Source: Pseudomonas fluorescens
Lineage (GTDB): Bacteria > Pseudomonadota > Gammaproteobacteria > Pseudomonadales > Pseudomonadaceae
Assembly (NCBI RefSeq): GCF_902498195.1
Contig: NZ_CABVIY010000001.1
Coordinates: 372,001 to 436,000, forward strand
Length of the DNA stretch: 64,000 nucleotides
Direction: 5' to 3'
A program made the position numbers and the translations under genes. Positions 50,451-57,747 of this stretch are shown piece after piece. The notes under the pieces are model-generated. The model was not told the origin of the DNA, searched no databases, and saw nothing but the letters and a program-made list of their open reading frames with translations. The stretch's first letter is position 1; every line of letters starts with the position of its first letter.

Positions 50451-51515
50451 TCAGATCAAGCGAAGACCCGTGATGCCCAGCATGATCATCACGCTGACCA
50501 ACACACCGATGACGACGCCCGCCCACCAGCCACGATTAGCCGTGACTCGCGAAACACCGTGTGCAAGCAACACCACCCGCAGTCCTGAAAACAGGTGTGC
50601 GATGACGAAAAAAACGCCAATGGCATAGTGGGGCAGCAAGCGAATGCCCCAAGGGTCATGAATCATCCCCACGGGATCACCGGAGGCAAAATCCCAACCG
50701 GTTTCGATTCCCGCATAAGTCCTGGCGAACACGAACACCGCGTTGAGGTGGCCCAGAATGAATACGGACAGAAACACGCCTGAACCTATCTGGAATATTC
50801 GGTAATGGTCGCTACCGATCGAACTCCAGTTCCAGGCAAGACGCAGTCCGCTGACCACTTGAAAGAGCAGGGCGAGCACCAGAATGGGTTCGACCACCGG
50901 ATGGCGGTAGACCTTGCGCCCCAGTTCCATCACCTCGGCATGGGTTTGCGGCCCCGCGAGGCCAAACAGATGGTTGAACAGATGGAATGCCACAAACAGC
51001 AACACGATGATCCCCGCGATACCGTGGGCCACGCGCAGCGCCGGCAGGCTGCGTATCGGGGCAATGGGCCGCTCATCGCCGCCGTCGCCCCTGGACAGAT
51101 AGAACCCCAGGCCTATCCACAGGGCCGCCCAGAACAGTTCATCCGGGACCGGACTGCCCAGCATGATCAGATTGACCCCGACAAAACAGTAAAGCGTTGG
51201 CGCGCAAATCAGGAACAGCGCCAGGCGCCGAACCCGCAACTGAATCCTCGCGTTTTGCCGGCGCGTGATCGTGCGACACGCTAGCGCGAAACCCAGGGCA
51301 GGCACCGCGAAAGCGGCCAGCATCAGCAGTACCGCCATGAATATCGAGGCTGGGGATAGCGACGTATCCGGTGCGGCGCTTGAGACCAGCGAATGGAAGC
51401 CATTGAGTAAAAACGGATAAACGACGGTCACCAGAACGGGCCCCCAGATTACCCATCTGTTCAGCGAATCAAATCCCGTCATCTCGCAAGGGCTGGCAGC
51501 CCGACTTCTAAACAT
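50451..51515 (-). CDS. Membrane protein resembling a succinate-dehydrogenase cytochrome b subunit
   Basis: The 354-residue protein has about eight to nine transmembrane helices. The C-terminal half resembles SdhC/FrdC-type cytochrome b: His residues sit in helices (AHGIAGIIVLLFVAFHLFNHLFG, YRHPVVEPILVLALLFQVVSGLRL, FILGHLNAVFVFA and LPHYAIGVFFVIAHLFSGLR) as bis-His haem ligands would. No flavoprotein or iron-sulphur subunit is adjacent. The function is unknown; quinone-linked electron transfer is an inference. Confidence 0.7.
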   Translation of the reverse strand: MFRSRAASPCEMTGFDSLNRWVIWGPVLVTVVYPFLLNGFHSLVSSAAPDTSLSPASIFMAVLLMLAAFAVPALGFALACRTITRRQNARIQLRVRRLALFLICAPTLYCFVGVNLIMLGSPVPDELFWAALWIGLGFYLSRGDGGDERPIAPIRSLPALRVAHGIAGIIVLLFVAFHLFNHLFGLAGPQTHAEVMELGRKVYRHPVVEPILVLALLFQVVSGLRLAWNWSSIGSDHYRIFQIGSGVFLSVFILGHLNAVFVFARTYAGIETGWDFASGDPVGMIHDPWGIRLLPHYAIGVFFVIAHLFSGLRVVLLAHGVSRVTANRGWWAGVVIGVLVSVMIMLGITGLRLI

Positions 51516-51877
51516 TTAAACAAACCTCGGCAGTCGGTTTTAATGGCATGGATGCATGTATAAAACCTGGAATTATTTAACTTTCGCCATAGTGCCAGAT
51601 ACCGGGAGGCTTCTTTGAATACCTAGGTTTAGTTGAGTCATATGAAAGTATGAACGCTTTTAAGGTCAACCTTGATTACAGCGCGCCAACTGGCCGGGCA
51701 ATTGGCCGGCGGACTATTGTCAAATATGGCGGCACAGTCCGTGCGCCGACCAGTCGATGATCGCTTCAACGTTAAAACTTATTATTCGTCCGGCATACAC
51801 ACACCTCGGATCATCGCCCCTCCCACGACGCCATTGATCAATCAAGCGGCTGCGTGCCTGGAAGAAGGAATATCAGC
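51516..51877. other. Intergenic control region with three ATAC-N4-GTAT-type sites
   Basis: 362 bp between divergent genes. ATACCGGGAGGC (51599-51610), ATACCTAGGTTT (51619-51630) and ATATGAAAGTAT (51640-51651) are spaced 20 and 21 bp. No small gene was recognised. Confidence 0.6.
51619..51651. promoter_or_regulatory. Tandem ATAC-N4-GTAT-type sites
   Basis: ATACCTAGGTTT and ATATGAAAGTAT, each one mismatch from the consensus, start 21 bp apart between the cytochrome-b-like and quinone reductase genes. Confidence 0.55.
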
Positions 51878-52861
51878 ATGTCCAATATGGCAAGAGCCGC
51901 TCGTATCCATCGTTATGGCCCCCCGGAAGTCCTGGTCTTTGAAGAGGTCGAAGTGCCGAGTCCCGGTGCGGGCCAGATTTTGATCCGCAACACGGTCATC
52001 GGCTTGAACTTCGTGGAGGTATATTACCGGCGCGGGACTTTTCCGGTGCCCGCGTTCCCCGCTGTTCTCGGCAATGAAGCGGCAGGCGTGGTCGAGGCCG
52101 TGGGTGAGGGCGTCACGACGGTCAAGGTCGGGGACCGGGTTGTTTACTCCGATGATGTGCACGGCGCCTATTGCACGTTGTGCCTCTATCCTGCGGATCG
52201 CGTCGCCATCGTGCCCGACGGCATCAGCGACAGGCAGGCTGCGTCCAGTTTCCTCAAAGGCCTGACCGCACGGTACTTGCTCAAGGAAACGGTGAAACTC
52301 GAAGCGGGTGATACGGTGCTCTATCACGCCGCCGCAGGCGGGGTCGGCCAGCTGTTCACACAATGGGCCACGGCGTTAGGGATTCGGGTCATCGGCACCG
52401 TGTCTTCCGAGGAAAAAATGACCATTGCCCTGCAGTCAGGCTGTTCGCAGGTCATCAACTACCGCACGGAAGACTTCGCCAGCCAGGTTATGGAACTCAC
52501 CGGGGGAATCGGGGTAAAAGCGGTATTCGATTCCGTGGGCAAGGACACCTTTGTCGACTCGTTATCGGTTCTGCAACCCAGGGGCACGCTCGTTGTGTTC
52601 GGCAAGGCGTCCGGTAATCCACCGCTGATCAACCCGTTTGATCTGGCGCCGCGATCGCTCAGCCTGACGTGGCCGGTTTTGCCGGTGTATGTCGCAACGC
52701 CTCGACAACTGGCCGACGCGGCCAGGGACCTGTTTGACGCCATCGAAACCAGGTTGATTGAGGTTGAGCCAAGCCGCGTTTATCCCTTCGAACAGCTGAT
52801 AGATGCCCACCGCGATCTTGAAGAACGCCGCACCACCGGCTCTGCGATTCTGATCGTCTGA
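51878..52861 (+). CDS. NADPH:quinone reductase, QOR family
   Basis: From ATG 51878 (GAAGAAGGAA upstream) the product has 327 residues. It fits the zeta-crystallin/QOR branch of medium-chain dehydrogenases: IHRYGPPEVLVFEEVEVPSPG, GNEAAGVVEAVGEGVTTVKVGDRVVY and the nucleotide motif YHAAAGGVGQLFTQWA. No zinc ligands are evident. It reduces quinones with NADPH by one-electron transfer. Confidence 0.9.
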   Translation: MSNMARAARIHRYGPPEVLVFEEVEVPSPGAGQILIRNTVIGLNFVEVYYRRGTFPVPAFPAVLGNEAAGVVEAVGEGVTTVKVGDRVVYSDDVHGAYCTLCLYPADRVAIVPDGISDRQAASSFLKGLTARYLLKETVKLEAGDTVLYHAAAGGVGQLFTQWATALGIRVIGTVSSEEKMTIALQSGCSQVINYRTEDFASQVMELTGGIGVKAVFDSVGKDTFVDSLSVLQPRGTLVVFGKASGNPPLINPFDLAPRSLSLTWPVLPVYVATPRQLADAARDLFDAIETRLIEVEPSRVYPFEQLIDAHRDLEERRTTGSAILIV

Positions 52862-53191
52862 GCCATTGAAACCCCTGGACCTCGCAATAAAGCCACTGCC
52901 CCTATATCGGTGACAGTGGTTTCTCAATGGTGTTGTCATCCCACTAAAAGAGATGGATGTTAATAAGAACTTATACTTAGGGATTAGTGCTCGATACGAA
53001 TATGTCTATAAGCAAGCCCTGGGCATAAGTTACAAAAGTGTTGAAAGGTTTATTATCTGGGCAGTAGCAATTATTTGAAGTGTGCACTGTAAAGGGGATC
53101 AAGGGCGGCGATTGTTTGACGTAGGTAAGTGCGTCCGGGTCAGTCCGGTTATCTCATCCGCAGCACCTCACAATGACTCAGGGTGAACCTA
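52862..53191. other. Intergenic region upstream of the short repeat protein
   Basis: 330 bp, A/T-rich. It holds ATACTTAGGGAT (52973-52984) and ATACGAATATGT (52994-53005), starts 21 bp apart, with weaker matches than elsewhere. No gene was recognised. Confidence 0.5.
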
Positions 53192-53527
53192 ATGAATACT
53201 TCCGTATTGGCCATGGCCATTACCTTTTACGCTGCGACCGGATATATCGCCACGCACGCTGTTGCGGCTGAAAGTTACTCCGAAACGAACGTTACGAGAA
53301 ACCGGGAAAACAGCGCTCCGGATGATTTGTCAGCCCCTGTGCAACAGAACCGCGCGCGGTCGGCACCCACCCGTGTCGCCGAAGGTGGATCGGATCGGCT
53401 GATCGAGCGCAGCGAGCGTCGTATCGCTGAAGGGGGTTCCGACCGCTTGATCGAGCGCCGGGTGGCGGATGTCGGTGTTGTCTATGGCTCGGGAATGGAT
53501 ATTCGTGGCCACTATTCCATGGATTGA
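53192..53527 (+). CDS. Secreted 13-residue-repeat protein, subfamily A (short member)
   Basis: From ATG 53192 (AGGGTGA upstream; GTG 53183 is also possible) the product has 111 residues with a signal peptide ending in HAVAAE. Two units are recognisable, VAEGGSDRLIERS and IAEGGSDRLIERR, in an otherwise non-repetitive chain. The 5' end and signal peptide resemble the 8862 protein and not the subfamily B cassettes. Two strong terminators follow it. Function unknown. Confidence 0.75.
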   Translation: MNTSVLAMAITFYAATGYIATHAVAAESYSETNVTRNRENSAPDDLSAPVQQNRARSAPTRVAEGGSDRLIERSERRIAEGGSDRLIERRVADVGVVYGSGMDIRGHYSMD

Positions 53528-53606
53528 CCTTGATCGATCTCTGAGTGAGCGAACGTGTCGCGGTCGTTCGACTGCCCTGGGCTCGCTTTGCGCATCAAAT
53601 TAACGC

Positions 53607-53643
53607 CCCGGTTTTGGTACCTCCTTTCCGAAGCCGGGTTTTA
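53607..53643 (+). terminator. Terminator 1 after the short repeat protein
   Basis: CCCGGTTTTGG pairs with CCGAAGCCGGG through two G-T pairs, followed by TTTT. Confidence 0.7.
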
Positions 53644-53678
53644 GCGCTCGTCGTTATCGACAGAGCGCTTTTTTTTTG
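53643..53678 (+). terminator. Terminator 2 after the short repeat protein
   Basis: AGCGCTC and GAGCGCT form a perfect 7-bp stem followed by a run of nine or more T residues; a strong rho-independent terminator. Confidence 0.88.
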
Positions 53679-53745
53679 AAAAGGGGGCACGGTTGCGCGG
53701 TTTTCGCTTGAACGGTGAGGCGGGAAGGCGCGGCCCAACCAACAC

Positions 53746-53776
53746 GAAAAAGCCCGGCTGATCAGGCCGGGCTTTT
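53746..53776. terminator. Terminator of the third subfamily B cassette
   Basis: AAAAAGCCCGGC and GCCGGGCTTTT around TGATCAG, 26 nt past the stop codon at 53802. Confidence 0.88.
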
Positions 53777-53801
53777 CGGGTGGCGCGGTGGAACGATTGG
53801 G

Positions 53802-54245
53802 TCAGGCGACGGTGTTGCCTTTCAGGCGGTCGGAACCATCGGCGGCGACTTCGTTGCCTTTCAGGCGATCCGAACCATCGGCGGCGACTTCGTTACCTTT
53901 CAGTCGATCCGAACCATCGGCGGCGACTTCGTTGCCTTTCAGGCGATCCGAACCATCGGCAGCGACCTCGTTACCTTTCAGGCGATCCGATCCATCGGCG
54001 GCGACCTCGTTACCTTTCAGGCGATCCGATCCATCGGCAGCCACGGCGCGTTTTTCCAGCAGGCGATCAGCGCCACCCTCAGCCACACGATTTTGTTGCA
54101 GACGATCCGAACCGCCTTCAGCTACGCGACTTTCGATCAGACGGTCCGAGCCGCCTTCAGCGACGACAGGTTGAGCAGAAGCAGCGGCGAAAGCGTTCAC
54201 TGCGAAAACCGAGAAAGCGATGCTGAGGAGGATTTGGCGTTTCAT
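53802..54245 (-). CDS. Secreted 13-residue-repeat protein, subfamily B, 6 repeats
   Basis: The 147-residue product has the common signal peptide, three VAEGG units, then five VAADGSDRLKGNE units and one VAADGSDRLKGNT, ending VA. The K-G-N-E unit is specific to this copy and shows that the repeats of each cassette are homogenised separately. The leader and the ATTGAC-N3-GTCAAT palindrome are conserved upstream. Confidence 0.82.
   Translation of the reverse strand: MKRQILLSIAFSVFAVNAFAAASAQPVVAEGGSDRLIESRVAEGGSDRLQQNRVAEGGADRLLEKRAVAADGSDRLKGNEVAADGSDRLKGNEVAADGSDRLKGNEVAADGSDRLKGNEVAADGSDRLKGNEVAADGSDRLKGNTVA
53811..54044 (-). repeat. Six 39-bp in-frame repeats
   Basis: Units encode VAADGSDRLKGN[ET] and alternate TTCGTTGCCTTTC and TCGTTACCTTTC at synonymous sites. 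Confidence 0.9.
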
Positions 54246-54334
54246 GATCGTGTGCTCCGGGGGTATCTGGTTGGTATGGGGCTATTGTTACGCCGCACGG
54301 TTTTTAAGAGAACTTCATTGAGTTAATGGTGACT

Positions 54335-54349
54335 ATTGACGCAGTCAAT
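54335..54349. promoter_or_regulatory. Conserved palindrome upstream of the cassette (ATTGAC-N3-GTCAAT)
   Basis: Same 15-bp sequence as 36080-36094, at the same distance (90 bp) from the start codon. Confidence 0.6.
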
Positions 54350-54375
54350 GGTGAGTTGTGTCGTCCGCTGATCCC

Positions 54376-54402
54376 TATGGGAGCGAGCCTGCTCGCGAAG
54401 GC
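54376..54402. repeat. Single REP arm
   Basis: ATGGGAGCGAGCCTGCTCGC without a partner, between the cassette and the nitrilase stop. Confidence 0.7.
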
Positions 54403-54441
54403 GGCCTGCCAGCCGCCATGAAGCCTCGATCAATGATGACT

Positions 54442-55383
54442 TCACGCGTCGATGTAGCGCACCGCATTCGCCGCTGTGCGCCGCACCTGCAATTCAAAAA
54501 TGTCAGGGCGCGCGTAGTGGCCGGTCACGTCGAGGGCGCGTCGCGCTGGCGCCACCAGGGCGACGTCGATGTCCGCATACAAAATGCCGGCCTCCCGCCG
54601 CAATGGACCGGCGACGATCCGGCCTTGGGGATTGACCACGACCGAGTCGCCGTCGTTGATCCATTCGTCCGGATCGGGAAACAGTTGAGCACGCGCCGGG
54701 AAGTCGTCGGGGATGTCCTCGCCGCGCAGCGCAGTGCCACTGCCGAGCACCCAGCAGCGGCCTTCGAGCGCGATATGCCGCATCGTGCTGATCCAGCCAT
54801 CGCCCGTGTCGTACGTGGGGGCGACGTAGATTTCCACCCCTTGGGCATACAGGGAATAGCGTGCCAGCGGCATGTAGTTTTCCCAGCAGATAAGCGCACC
54901 GAGGCGCCCGACCGGTGTATCGACCGCACGTAACCCGCTCGCATCCCCGAAGCCATGCACCATGCGCTCGGGATTGGTGGGCATGAGCTTGCGGTGCCGG
55001 TTGAGCATCGCGCCGTTCGCGCCGATCACGACTACGCTGTTGTAGAGCGTGCCACCGCCGTTGCGCTGGTCGCATTCATTGATGCCGCACACGATCGTCA
55101 CGGCGTGAAGCCTGGCGGCCTCGCACAAAGGGCTCAGGTCACCGTGGGTGATATCAACAGCGTTGGCCAGCAACCGCGCGTGCAACTGGCCCATGACAAC
55201 CCCATCCTTTCCTGCCGCCAGGCGCCAGATCCACGACGGATAACCGGGAATATACGATTCGGGCAAAACGATCAGCGAGGCGCCCGCCGCCGCGGCCTCA
55301 GCGACCGACTGCACGGCCCGGGCGATTGTCGCGCTGCGATCGAGCAGCACGGGCGGGCGCTGAATGATGGCTACCTTGGTCAT
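54442..55383 (-). CDS. Nitrilase-family carbon-nitrogen hydrolase
   Basis: The 313-residue protein has the nitrilase catalytic residues Glu42 (LIVLPESYIPGYP), Lys132 (NRHRKLMPTNPER) and Cys166 (GALICWENY). The size and HRKLMPT context fit true aliphatic/aromatic nitrilases, which turn nitriles into acids plus ammonia. AGGAG lies 8 nt before ATG 55383. It is divergent from the HxlR regulator 102 bp away. Confidence 0.92.
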   Translation of the reverse strand: MTKVAIIQRPPVLLDRSATIARAVQSVAEAAAAGASLIVLPESYIPGYPSWIWRLAAGKDGVVMGQLHARLLANAVDITHGDLSPLCEAARLHAVTIVCGINECDQRNGGGTLYNSVVVIGANGAMLNRHRKLMPTNPERMVHGFGDASGLRAVDTPVGRLGALICWENYMPLARYSLYAQGVEIYVAPTYDTGDGWISTMRHIALEGRCWVLGSGTALRGEDIPDDFPARAQLFPDPDEWINDGDSVVVNPQGRIVAGPLRREAGILYADIDVALVAPARRALDVTGHYARPDIFELQVRRTAANAVRYIDA

Positions 55384-55485
55384 GGCATGCTCCTTGGCTC
55401 TTGGCTTCGAAGTCTTGAGCCTGCGCGCAAGGACGGGGCGGGACTAGTTCAGAATCTGAAGCGTTGCAGTCGCGGAGTGCAGGCA

Positions 55486-56175
55486 ATGGAAGAGAGCTAC
55501 GGTCAGTTCTGCACAGTCGCACGCGGCGCTGAAGCACTGTGCGAGCGCTGGACACCGCTGGTTGTGCGCGAGCTGCTGTGCGGCAGCAAGCGCTTCAACG
55601 AACTGCACCGCGGCGTGCCCCGGATGTCCACCGGCCTGCTGGCACAGCGGCTGCGCCATCTGGAAGCGATTGGCGTCGTCCATCGCACGGCCGTGGGCAA
55701 AGTCTGGGAATACGGCCTGACCGAGGCGGGCGAGGAACTGCGTCCCATCATCATGGCACTGGGTCATTGGGGCGCACGCTGGGTCGGCAGCCGCCTTCGC
55801 GATGACGAGCTCGACGCCGGCCTGCTCATGTGGGACGTGCGGCGTTTCGTGCGCCTCGAAACGTTCCCGCCGCGACCGGTGGTGATCCACTTCACATTCC
55901 GCGACGCGCGCCCCGGCGAGCAAGCCTGGTGGCTGGTGGTCGAGCAGGGCGTGGCGGACCTGTGCCGCGACGACCCCGGACGCGAACTGACCCTGGTCGT
56001 GGACTCAAGCGTGCGCGCGTTGACCGAGGTGTGGGCGGGCGACCGGACACCACGGGAGGTGCTGGAGTCGGGGGAGCTGCGGGTGGATGGGGCGGTGAAG
56101 GATGCGCAGAGTGTGTGGCGCTGGTTGGGGACGAGTGCGTTTGCGGGAACGCGCAGGACGGTGGTGGTTCGGTAG
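55486..56175 (+). CDS. HxlR-type transcriptional regulator with C-terminal extension
   Basis: From ATG 55486 (GGAG upstream) the product has 229 residues. The first 110 are an HxlR winged helix (CERWTPLVVRELLCGSKRFNELHRG, then TGLLAQRLRHLEAIGVVHRTAVGKVWEYGLT). The remainder is a SCP2-like alpha/beta domain that may bind a ligand. It probably controls the divergent nitrilase gene. Confidence 0.88.
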   Translation: MEESYGQFCTVARGAEALCERWTPLVVRELLCGSKRFNELHRGVPRMSTGLLAQRLRHLEAIGVVHRTAVGKVWEYGLTEAGEELRPIIMALGHWGARWVGSRLRDDELDAGLLMWDVRRFVRLETFPPRPVVIHFTFRDARPGEQAWWLVVEQGVADLCRDDPGRELTLVVDSSVRALTEVWAGDRTPREVLESGELRVDGAVKDAQSVWRWLGTSAFAGTRRTVVVR

Positions 56176-56190
56176 CAACCGAGCACCCAC

Positions 56191-56222
56191 AAAAAAGCCC
56201 GGCTGATCAGGCCGGGCTTTTT
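56191..56222. terminator. Terminator of the fourth subfamily B cassette
   Basis: AAAAAAGCCCGGC and GCCGGGCTTTTT around TGATCAG; serves both the HxlR gene and the convergent repeat-protein gene. Confidence 0.88.
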
Positions 56223-56246
56223 GGGTAATGCAGTGTCGCGATTCAG

Positions 56247-56573
56247 TTAGGCGACGGTGTTGCCTTTCAGGCGATCCGAACCATCGGCGGCAACGGTGTT
56301 GCCGTGCAGACGATCTGAGCCATCGGCTGCAACAGTGTTGCCTTTCAAACGATCCGAACCATCCGCTGCAACAGCGCGTTTTTCCAGCAGACGATCAGCG
56401 CCACCTTCGGCCACACGATTCTGGATCAGACGATCCGAGCCACCCTCGGCCACACGGCTTTCGATCAGACGATCCGAGCCGCCTTCAGCGACCACAGGTT
56501 GAGCAGACGTAGCGGCGAAAGCGTTAACTGCGAAAACCGAGAAAGCGATGCGGAGGAGGGTCTGGCATTTCAT
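56247..56573 (-). CDS. Secreted 13-residue-repeat protein, subfamily B, 3 repeats
   Basis: The 108-residue product is the shortest cassette: signal peptide (MKCQTLLRIAFSVFAVNAFA), VAEGGSDRLIESR, VAEGGSDRLIQNR, VAEGGADRLLEKR, then three VAADGSDRL[KH]GNT units and VA. Changes in the signal peptide and second unit make it the most diverged of the four. Confidence 0.8.
   Translation of the reverse strand: MKCQTLLRIAFSVFAVNAFAATSAQPVVAEGGSDRLIESRVAEGGSDRLIQNRVAEGGADRLLEKRAVAADGSDRLKGNTVAADGSDRLHGNTVAADGSDRLKGNTVA
56256..56372 (-). repeat. Three 39-bp in-frame repeats
   Basis: Units encode VAADGSDRL[KHK]GNT in order. Confidence 0.88.
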
Positions 56574-56663
56574 GATCGTGTGCTCCGGGGTGTTATTGGT
56601 TGGTATGGAGCTGATGTTACGCCGCAGGATTATTAAGAGAACTTCATTGAGTTGATGGTGACT

Positions 56664-56678
56664 ATTGATGCAGTCAAT
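56664..56678. promoter_or_regulatory. Conserved palindrome upstream of the cassette, one base changed
   Basis: ATTGAT-N3-GTCAAT, 91 bp before the start codon; compare 36080 and 54335. Confidence 0.55.
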
Positions 56679-56699
56679 GGATGCAAAAACCGGACGCTT

Positions 56700-56729
56700 T
56701 GTAGCAGCTGGTGAAGCCCGCTGCTACAG
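56700..56729. repeat. Short inverted repeat
   Basis: TGTAGCAGC and GCTGCTACA form a perfect 9-bp stem in the gap before the lipoprotein gene; REP-like but not of the main families. Confidence 0.6.
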
Positions 56730-56816
56730 GCTATGCGTTATGCCAGTGGCTGATGCTGTGACGGGCCTCAGGTGTTCTTGTGGCCGTTGAAGCGAAAGCG
56801 CCCATCAAAAGTCATG

Positions 56817-56840
56817 AAAAACCCGGCTGATCAGGCCAGG
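56817..56840. other. Degenerate copy of the CCCGGCTGATCAGG hairpin
   Basis: AAAAACCCGGCTGATCAGGC keeps the left arm and loop; the right arm (CCAGGTCC) is altered. Confidence 0.55.
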
Positions 56841-56951
56841 TCCTTCGTGCGAATTGACCTGCTCTACAGCCTCACCGCAAAAAAAACGGAAATCTGCTAT
56901 TGCATTAGTCATCTACAGTTCACTGATGGCAGGTTGTCAAAGGGAGGCTTG

Positions 56952-57350
56952 ATGATGCGAAGTTCACTTGTGCATTCGAGACTTTGTTTTTGTTGTTTAG
57001 TGAGTGTTGTAACAATGGGGCTGACCGCTTGCTCCAGCACCGCCCCCCCTAAACAAATCATTCGGCCACCTGAGGATGACAGTGAAACTTCCACTGTGCG
57101 TATCACTACCAATTGGAAAGAGCACGGGCTTAGCAAAGTGGGGTGCATGGAGCACGCCAAAGCCGTTCTGACACAAGCGAAATATTTTGTTGACGCAGGG
57201 GAACGCTCTATCTTTGGGTTGCGTGAAGGCATGACGTTTTCAATTCGCTGCGACTACGAAGGCGTTGCTTTTTTCGCCGTGGCTTATCGCCACAGACCAA
57301 GTGTTGAAACTCAGAATCGGATTATGGGCGAGATCATGACGCGGTTTTAA
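56952..57350 (+). CDS. Small predicted lipoprotein
   Basis: From ATG 56952 (AGGGAGG upstream) the product has 132 residues with a lipobox near residue 27 (MGLTACSS). The mature part is polar and includes Cys in KVGCMEHAK and SIRCDYEG, which could form a disulphide. No family is recognised. Codon use and base composition are more A/T-rich than in most neighbours, like the pyocin module that follows. Confidence 0.72.
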   Translation: MMRSSLVHSRLCFCCLVSVVTMGLTACSSTAPPKQIIRPPEDDSETSTVRITTNWKEHGLSKVGCMEHAKAVLTQAKYFVDAGERSIFGLREGMTFSIRCDYEGVAFFAVAYRHRPSVETQNRIMGEIMTRF

Positions 57351-57747
57351 GGAATTCAGGCCGCCGGTACAGGGTTTTATTAAGTGCCCATCGCGACTCG
57401 AAAGTGTTTATGAAGGTCAAGGCGTCACAGCGGGAGCAAAAGCCGGGGGCGGGCTTATTGAGTGGGCGGGGAAATAACGAGCGCACTCGGCGCCCGTTTA
57501 TTTATTCAAACCGACGCCGGCACTAGCTGATATCCCGGGTCACACTCCCCTACGAGGCGCGCCACAACATTCGCCTGAAATCAGAATTTCTGATGTGGGA
57601 AATTTCTCTGTGTGTAATAAGGGTTGCTTGGGTGGTTTTTAGTCACCGTATATTTAGTAAATGTTTTGCTGTTGATAGGTGTGCGCTGTCGCGGCATTAG
57701 TTGAGTGCTTCTTTTACGTGGAACTTAATTAATGCAAGGAATGCTGC
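57351..57747. other. A/T-rich promoter region of the pyocin module
   Basis: 397 bp with no recognisable gene. It holds a perfect inverted repeat at 57580-57594, and a possible weak terminator near 57478-57507 (GAGCGC with GCGCCC followed by TTTATTTATT). Confidence 0.5.
57580..57594. promoter_or_regulatory. Perfect 15-bp palindrome (ATCAGAA-T-TTCTGAT)
   Basis: Lies 154 bp before the pyocin start; a candidate operator. It does not match the Pseudomonas LexA box. Confidence 0.5.

Noticed and set aside
54955..55485. 177-residue N-terminal extension of the HxlR regulator
   Set aside because: It lies antisense to the nitrilase gene; the start at 55486 has a ribosome-binding site and begins at the HxlR domain.
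53695..56600. Insertion sequence or transposon carrying the repeat cassettes
   Set aside because: No transposase, no terminal inverted repeats and no target-site duplication could be seen; shared hairpins are terminators.
57351..57747. LexA-controlled pyocin promoter or PrtN P-box
   Set aside because: No convincing CTG-N10-CAG site or repeated P-box was found by eye.
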